Below are positions 54,648-59,742 of a stretch of DNA of 59,742 nt, piece by piece (position 1 is the stretch's first letter; the number at the start of each line of letters is the position of its first letter). The stretch is from an uncultured Bacteroides sp. (lineage in GTDB: Bacteria; Bacteroidota; Bacteroidia; Bacteroidales; Bacteroidaceae), in assembly GCA_937890825.1 (NCBI GenBank), contig CALADS010000065.1:1-59742 (forward strand), written 5' to 3'. Position numbers and translations under genes: made by a program. The notes beneath the pieces were generated by a model. The model made no database searches. It was not told the origin of the DNA and saw nothing but the letters and a program-made list of their open reading frames with translations.

Positions 54648-55359
54648 CAATAGCCACGTTCAGCGATTCCGATGTTTCGCTGCCTGCCGGATAGTTTGGT
54701 ATGAAAAGACGTTTGTTAATGAGTGCTTTTACCTCTGTGCTTACTCCGTTTCCTTCATTTCCCATAACAATAAGGCCATTGGCCGAAAGCGGTTGTTCGT
54801 ACATGTTTTTACCATCCAGAAAAGTGCCATATACAGGAACTTCCCCTAGCGATTGAATCAGTTCTGTAAGTGAAGTATAGTGCAGATTTACTCTGGCTAT
54901 TCCACCCATAGTAGCTTGTATTGCTTTGGGGTTATAGATATCAGCAGTATCGCATGAGCAGAAAATATGCTCTATACCAAACCAATCTGCTAGTCGTACT
55001 ATGGTACCTAGATTGCCAGGGTCTTGAATGCCATCCAATGCCAAGCATAACGAATGCTCTATAACCGATTTGTCTACTACGTCGTTCGCTTGTTCGAATA
55101 CAGCTAAAACTTCTTGGGGAGTCTTCAGCAGGCTGGCGCGAGCCAATTCTTCTTCAGTGACTTCTACTACCTCATCGGCCTGAATACTTTGCTGTTTTGC
55201 CAGCCATGCATGGGTGGCAACCACCAGTTTGCAGTGAAAATGTCCTTTAAGTTCCTCCAGTAGTTTAGGACCTTCTGCTAGAAATGCCTTTTCCGTTTTC
55301 CGTTTCTTTTTCAGCTCTAGCGAGCGGATATATTTCAGTTGATTCTTGCTAAGTGCCAT
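54598..55359 (-). CDS. SpoU/TrmH family RNA methyltransferase
   Basis: 253 residues from MALSKNQLKYI; the frame from 55386 has nine extra residues covering the -7 box (TATTTTTG, 55391-55384). The N-terminal region is an RNA-binding substrate domain, and the C-terminal region a SPOUT knot with the motifs DPGNLGTIVR, MGNEGNGVS and SLNVAIATAI. It methylates a ribose in rRNA or tRNA. It is divergent from tamL and convergent with the 85-residue gene, overlapping it by 50 bases. Confidence 0.92.
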   Translation of the reverse strand: MALSKNQLKYIRSLELKKKRKTEKAFLAEGPKLLEELKGHFHCKLVVATHAWLAKQQSIQADEVVEVTEEELARASLLKTPQEVLAVFEQANDVVDKSVIEHSLCLALDGIQDPGNLGTIVRLADWFGIEHIFCSCDTADIYNPKAIQATMGGIARVNLHYTSLTELIQSLGEVPVYGTFLDGKNMYEQPLSANGLIVMGNEGNGVSTEVKALINKRLFIPNYPAGSETSESLNVAIATAIVCAEFRRQAAWL

Positions 55360-55402
55360 TTTTATTGCGTAAGATTTAGGAAGCAAAAATACATTTTTTT
55401 TA

Positions 55403-55433
55403 TTTCACATACTAAAAAATAGGAGTATATTTG
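55403..55433 (+). promoter_or_regulatory. Promoter of the tamL gene
   Basis: TTTC (55403-55406), 19 bases, then TATATTTG (55426-55433), 33 bases before the start codon. Confidence 0.55.
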
Positions 55434-55466
55434 TAGCTGTTTATGTATCATTGAGAGAAATACGGT

Positions 55467-57773
55467 ATGAAGAAATATATGCATCGGGTATGGTTTGCGG
55501 TTTTGTGGGCATTGATGGCCTCGTGTTCTGCTACAAAATATGTGCCCGATGATTCTTATTTATTGGATAGAATTCATATTGAAACAGACAATAAACAGGT
55601 AAAACCTTCAGAACTTTCTCTATATATTCGCCAGACCCCTAATGCCAAATGGTTTAGCCTTTTTAAGACACAGCTGTATGTGTATAATCTTTCTGGACGT
55701 GATACTACTCGGTGGTTGAATCGTGCGTTGCGTAGAGTAGGTGATGCGCCCGTTATCTTTGATGCTGTAGAAATGGAAACTTCACGCAAGGAGATGATGA
55801 AGGCGGTGCAAAACATGGGATATATGGGGGCTGATGTGCAAACGCAGGTTGAAAAGAAAAATAAAAAACTGAAGCTTACGTATAAGGTAGTTACGGGGCA
55901 TCCTTATAAAGTACGGTCGATTACATACGACATAGCAGATTCATGCATTTGGAAATGTATGCAGCGCGATACCATTGGGACTTATTTGTCTGAAAATATG
56001 ATGTTTGATGTCAATAAGTTGGATATGGAACGTCAGCGTATCACAGATAATCTGCTTCGTAATGGTTATTATAAATTTAATAAAGATTACATCAGTTACA
56101 CTGCAGATACGGTGCGGAACACTTATCTGGTCGATCTTACCATGCATTTGGAGCCTTTCCGCCCTAGCAGAAATATGGAAGTACAATTCCATAGACCGTA
56201 TTATATTGATAAGGTAAATTTTATCACTGACTATAATGTGTTGCATTCATCTGCCTTGAGCAGTATAGAAGTGAATGATTCTCTTCATTATCAAGGGGTT
56301 CCGATTTATTTCAATAATAAACTGTATCTGCGTCCCAAGGTGTTACTTCATAATCTTCATTTTATGCCAGGCAGTTTGTATGATGAACAATTGGTAGAGC
56401 GTACCTATTCAAGTTTTGGGCGTTTGCAGGCATTGAAGTATACCAATATCCGTTTTTTTGAAAATCAGCGCAACGACAGTCTGTTTCTTTCGGCTTATGT
56501 TATGCTGACTAAAGCTAAACCACAGTCCATTTCATTTGAATTGGAAGGTACTAATTCGGCCGGTGATTTGGGGGCTGCAGCAGCCGTTACTTTTCAGCAT
56601 AGAAACCTCTTCAAAGGGTCGGAAGTGCTTATGCTGAAACTACGTGGGGCATACGAGGCGGTTTCGGGTTTGCAAGGAAGTTATCGTGATGAAGATTATA
56701 CTGAATTGGGAGCCGAGGCAACTTTAAATTTCCCCAGATTTAAGTTTCCATTTTTATCTACAGATTTTAAGCGTAAAATTCGTGCAAATACAGAATTTGG
56801 GTTGCAATATAGCTATCAATTCCGTCCGGAATTTACTCGTATCGTAGCTTCGGGCAGTTGGCGCTATAAATGGAGTGTGCAACGTAAGAATATTCAGCAC
56901 CGCATAGATTTACTTGATATAAACTATCTTTACATGCCTTGGATTTCTGCCGATTTCAAGCAGCAGTATCTGGAAAAGGACGAGAACTATATTTTAAAGT
57001 ATAATTATGAAGACAGGCTTATAGTGCGTACTGGATACAGTTGTGTATATAACAGTGCAGGTAGGTCTTTGATGAACAATACGTTGGTAGGAAATGCTAG
57101 CTCTATTCGATTTAATTTTGAGTCTGCGGGAAATTTGCTGTATGCGCTTGGCAAGATAGCCGGATTGGAGAAAAATGCAGCCGGTGAATATATGTTGCTG
57201 AACATTCCATTTGCACAATACGTAAAATTTGATTTGGATTTTGCAAAGAATATTGTTATAGACGAACGCAATTCTGTGGCCTTTCATGTAGGTGGCGGCC
57301 TGGCCATTCCTTATGGAAATGCCACAGTTGTACCTTTGGAAAAACGTTATTTCTCAGGAGGGGCTAACAGTGTGCGCGGTTGGTCTGTGCGTGATTTGGG
57401 GCCTGGCTCTTTTCCTGGAGACGGTAACTTTTTAAATCAAACAGGCGACGTAAAGATTGATGCCAGTGTGGAATATCGTACTCGTTTATTCTGGAAATTT
57501 CGGGGAGCTGTTTTTGTGGATGCCGGAAATATCTGGACTTTACGTAACTATAAAGACCAACCGGGGGGGCAGTTTAAATTGAATAATTTCTATAAGCAGT
57601 TTGCAGTGGCCTATGGATTAGGGTTGCGATTGGATTTGGATTTCTTCGTATTGCGTTTCGATGGGGGTATGAAGGCTATAAATCCCGCCAGAGGTGGAGA
57701 GCGGTACCCTATATTCAACCCGGATTTTCGTAGAGATTTTGCTTTCCATTTTGCGGTAGGTTATCCTTTCTAG
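55467..57773 (+). CDS. TamL-like lipoprotein of the Omp85 (BamA/TamA) family
   Basis: 768 residues. The signal ends in the lipobox LMASC (Cys19), the feature that separates TamL of Bacteroidota from TamA. POTRA-like domains cover about 35-330. The C-terminal beta-barrel is about 345-768 and contains the Omp85 motif RYFSGGANSVRGW. TamL works with the inner-membrane protein TamB in envelope assembly or lipid transfer. No tamB gene is in this window. It has its own promoter and ends at a strong hairpin (57804-57847). Confidence 0.88.
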   Translation: MKKYMHRVWFAVLWALMASCSATKYVPDDSYLLDRIHIETDNKQVKPSELSLYIRQTPNAKWFSLFKTQLYVYNLSGRDTTRWLNRALRRVGDAPVIFDAVEMETSRKEMMKAVQNMGYMGADVQTQVEKKNKKLKLTYKVVTGHPYKVRSITYDIADSCIWKCMQRDTIGTYLSENMMFDVNKLDMERQRITDNLLRNGYYKFNKDYISYTADTVRNTYLVDLTMHLEPFRPSRNMEVQFHRPYYIDKVNFITDYNVLHSSALSSIEVNDSLHYQGVPIYFNNKLYLRPKVLLHNLHFMPGSLYDEQLVERTYSSFGRLQALKYTNIRFFENQRNDSLFLSAYVMLTKAKPQSISFELEGTNSAGDLGAAAAVTFQHRNLFKGSEVLMLKLRGAYEAVSGLQGSYRDEDYTELGAEATLNFPRFKFPFLSTDFKRKIRANTEFGLQYSYQFRPEFTRIVASGSWRYKWSVQRKNIQHRIDLLDINYLYMPWISADFKQQYLEKDENYILKYNYEDRLIVRTGYSCVYNSAGRSLMNNTLVGNASSIRFNFESAGNLLYALGKIAGLEKNAAGEYMLLNIPFAQYVKFDLDFAKNIVIDERNSVAFHVGGGLAIPYGNATVVPLEKRYFSGGANSVRGWSVRDLGPGSFPGDGNFLNQTGDVKIDASVEYRTRLFWKFRGAVFVDAGNIWTLRNYKDQPGGQFKLNNFYKQFAVAYGLGLRLDLDFFVLRFDGGMKAINPARGGERYPIFNPDFRRDFAFHFAVGYPF

Positions 57774-57803
57774 TTTGGCATAGCAAGAATCCAGATTATA
57801 GTA

Positions 57804-57847
57804 AAAAAACTAGGGAGAAGATCAGCATCTCTTCTCCCTAGTTTTTT
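57804..57847. terminator. Bidirectional terminator between tamL and the DUF3332 gene
   Basis: An 18-bp perfect stem (57804-57821 with 57830-57847, core CTAGGGAGAAGA) is bounded by runs of A and T, so it ends transcripts from both sides. Confidence 0.88.
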
Positions 57848-57864
57848 ATTGCAGATTCTATCTT

Positions 57865-58425
57865 TTAATTGAATTGCGCAAAATAAGTGTCTATCATGCA
57901 TGCTTGACGGGCAGCCGATACACCTTGAGCATCCAAGGTTACATTCATAGCTTCGCCATTAGGCAGAGGCATTTGAACTGTACCATCTTGATTCATTTGC
58001 AGCAGTTCAGTAGTTACACCGTCGGCTACCACATTCCATGTATTCAAATTTTTGTCGTAAATCAGTTCCATGGAAAGTTCTTCTTCGCCTTCTTTGGTAA
58101 TGGCATACCCGTTTTCAAGCGTTTCTACCAGATAGTTTCCGTTTTCACCTTTTACTTTCTTTACATCACCGATACTAGCCATCGGGTTACTTCCGGTCCA
58201 GAATTCTATAGAATTTATCACCAATGCGTCAGCGAGGTAACAAAGCGGATAGACGGGGATGATATTGAAAGCCAGATAGACCAATTCATTGACAAATTTA
58301 TTGCCTACACCTTCGTTCCAACTCAGGAGTTTGCCGTGCAAGCCAAAAGAACCAATACAGGATGAAAATAGGAAGGCTCCGCAAATGCATACTGTAGCTG
58401 CCATCTTTAAATTTAATTTTCTCAT
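57865..58425 (-). CDS. DUF3332 lipoprotein
   Basis: 186 residues from MRKLNLK; the longer frame from 58563 lacks family support. The signal ends in LFSSC (Cys22). The mature part matches DUF3332 (GSFGLHGKLLSWN, then NEGVGNKFVNELVYL) with one hydrophobic segment. Its function is unknown. A minus-strand -7-like TATATTTG lies at 58501-58494. It is convergent with tamL across the shared terminator. Confidence 0.85.
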   Translation of the reverse strand: MRKLNLKMAATVCICGAFLFSSCIGSFGLHGKLLSWNEGVGNKFVNELVYLAFNIIPVYPLCYLADALVINSIEFWTGSNPMASIGDVKKVKGENGNYLVETLENGYAITKEGEEELSMELIYDKNLNTWNVVADGVTTELLQMNQDGTVQMPLPNGEAMNVTLDAQGVSAARQACMIDTYFAQFN

Positions 58426-58598
58426 GATAAATAATTTTACTGTGTTTACTAATTTATTTAAATTTATATCCCTATCAGGGAAATTGCACGATGCAAATAT
58501 AGTTTTTTTCTTAAAAAAGTTACCTAGATATAGGAATAATTCATCTGTCTTTGTTCGAAACAAAGTAGGGTATTTGTTGTTTATTTGTATTTTTGCTC

Positions 58599-59588
58599 CT
58601 ATGGCTGCTTGTGGCTATTTTGTGGATTCAGTAATACTTGTCTGACTCGTTGCTGCAAAGTTGGAGTAGCCACATTCGGAGTCTGTAGAAAAGCTAAAAC
58701 AAAATTCTCAGCTAAAATTTCTTCGGGATGGATGATATAATCTGTATTCTTCCCTATACGTTCACTGAAATCCTCAATATCTTCCATGCCGTATATTATT
58801 ACTTTTCCGTCTTTTCCTCGTTTGGCTTTTAATTGATCGTCGTATGGTACAAATGCTACTTTTACATATTTAAAAAATCGTCCGCCATTGTAAGGTCGGT
58901 CGGCATACAGGTACATGGCGCATTTTTCTGTACGCCCATTTATGCGGAATGGCCCGTAGCTGTCATAGGCAGCAATATCAGGATTGGATATGCGGGTTTT
59001 ACGTAATTCTTCTGGATATTCCAGTTCTTGGGTCGCAATTTCAAATCCCAGTGCTGCATATAATAATTTTTTGTATGCTTTGTTATTTCGTGTTAGGATA
59101 TGCGAAAGTTCATGCAATAGTAAATATCGACGTCCTTTTTCGTTTGATCGTTTCACTAAATCGGCAGATAAAGCTATCCAGTTGGCTTGAGTATAACCTC
59201 CTGCTCCTCCTTCATCTTTCATGGTAGATTTTACCAGCACTATATCTTCGGGTAGTGGTAAATGATATTCTTCGGTGCGGATAAGTTGGTTTAGTGCCAG
59301 CATATCTTGCCAGAGCACTTGTTTTTCTTCTTCAGTCCATTCTCTTATTTCATCTTGTTTAAAGGCAATCAGTTCTTCTTTTGTACCTTTTGTGTTTTGC
59401 AAACGCGATACGATATCAAATTCACTCCATCCTTGTGTAAATTCATCATCGGTTCCTATAAGTTTCTGACCTTCGGTAACAGTAGCAAAACGAAATCGGA
59501 TGGTGTCGGCATATTGGGTAAGAGCAAAGGCATTGCTTGTTGCTATACTTATGTAAATGCAGCAAAGAAGTTTTAATGGATTTCTCAT
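58599..59588 (-). CDS. Secreted HExxH metalloprotease-like protein
   Basis: 329 residues with a signal peptide (cleavage after SNAFA, about residue 22). HELSH at 159-163 is a zinc-binding motif, and EEILAEN (289-295) is placed like the third-ligand helix of gluzincins. I do not recognise a named family, and no inhibitor or partner is adjacent. A minus-strand -7-like TATATTTG lies at 59624-59617. The remaining bases to the window end hold no gene. Confidence 0.65.
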   Translation of the reverse strand: MRNPLKLLCCIYISIATSNAFALTQYADTIRFRFATVTEGQKLIGTDDEFTQGWSEFDIVSRLQNTKGTKEELIAFKQDEIREWTEEEKQVLWQDMLALNQLIRTEEYHLPLPEDIVLVKSTMKDEGGAGGYTQANWIALSADLVKRSNEKGRRYLLLHELSHILTRNNKAYKKLLYAALGFEIATQELEYPEELRKTRISNPDIAAYDSYGPFRINGRTEKCAMYLYADRPYNGGRFFKYVKVAFVPYDDQLKAKRGKDGKVIIYGMEDIEDFSERIGKNTDYIIHPEEILAENFVLAFLQTPNVATPTLQQRVRQVLLNPQNSHKQP

Positions 59589-59742
59589 AGTAAAAAAATA
59601 ATTATCAATAACTGGGCAAATATAGTGATTTCTGCAAAAATACTACTGTAGTATGCTGAAATTTCACCTGTAGCTATAAGAATAAGAAGCTGTAGTTTTC
59701 TGAAAAGGAAGCTATAGAAATATAGCTGTAGGATGTGGTTAG

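Overview
The window looks like chromosomal DNA of a gut Bacteroidaceae species (Bacteroides or Phocaeicola). The evidence is Bacteroidota-type promoters (TTG or TTTG, about 19-20 bases, then TAnnTTTG), fimbrillin-like and BspA-type surface lipoproteins, a TamL-type lipoprotein Omp85, a Nudix-type xylose regulator beside xylBA, an rseC-rnfBCDGEA cluster, and many Bacteroidales DUF families. Shine-Dalgarno sequences are mostly absent. I saw no rRNA, tRNA, CRISPR array, insertion sequence or phage gene.

Layout. 1-2.5 kb: an OprO/P-like porin and a Gate-domain membrane protein. 2.5-4.8 kb: an S9 peptidase lipoprotein on the minus strand. 4.9-16.6 kb: an accessory surface and signalling block. It holds a plus-strand pair (helix-turn-helix-like protein and transmembrane Hanks-type Ser/Thr kinase). 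Converging on the pair is a minus-strand series: fimbrillin-like lipoprotein, a fimbrillin/leucine-rich-repeat/BACON/M64-peptidase fusion, a frameshifted fimbrillin, a WG-repeat lipoprotein, an outer-membrane barrel protein, and an Fn3/leucine-rich-repeat lipoprotein. 16.6-21.5 kb: pyrG-yidC-MATE operon (minus). 21.9-29.4 kb: a DUF3078 protein, then rseC and the complete Rnf ion-pumping complex. 29.5-33.3 kb: galE, ispE (minus) and dnaB. 33.3-37.5 kb: a four-gene minus-strand operon (DUF1573, OPT transporter, alpha/beta hydrolase, DUF1460). 37.6-42.7 kb: an orphan FecE/BtuD-like ATPase, then a cobalamin riboswitch with its own promoter placed in front of a three-gene biotin-dependent acyl-CoA carboxylase operon. 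43-46.6 kb: xylR(Nudix)-xylB-xylA without a xylose transporter, followed by four 21-bp tandem palindromes. 46.9-54.6 kb: a GNAT/nitrilase fusion, a probable minus-strand small RNA, then ileS, a DksA-like gene, lspA, a DUF4296 gene and a small unknown gene. 54.6-59.7 kb: an SpoU methyltransferase, TamL, a DUF3332 lipoprotein and a secreted HExxH protein.

How the parts may connect. Rnf couples ferredoxin/NAD redox to ion pumping during anaerobic fermentation. The acyl-CoA carboxylase sits beside the B12-dependent methylmalonyl-CoA step of the succinate-propionate pathway, so a B12 riboswitch in front of it makes metabolic sense and is the clearest regulatory novelty here. The 4.9-16.6 kb block is the best candidate for an uncharacterised system: an envelope-spanning kinase with its own DNA-binding-like partner, facing a series of secreted adhesin, protease and sensor-like lipoproteins. 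The small RNA at 48.4 kb is supported on one strand only, by a promoter and a terminator.
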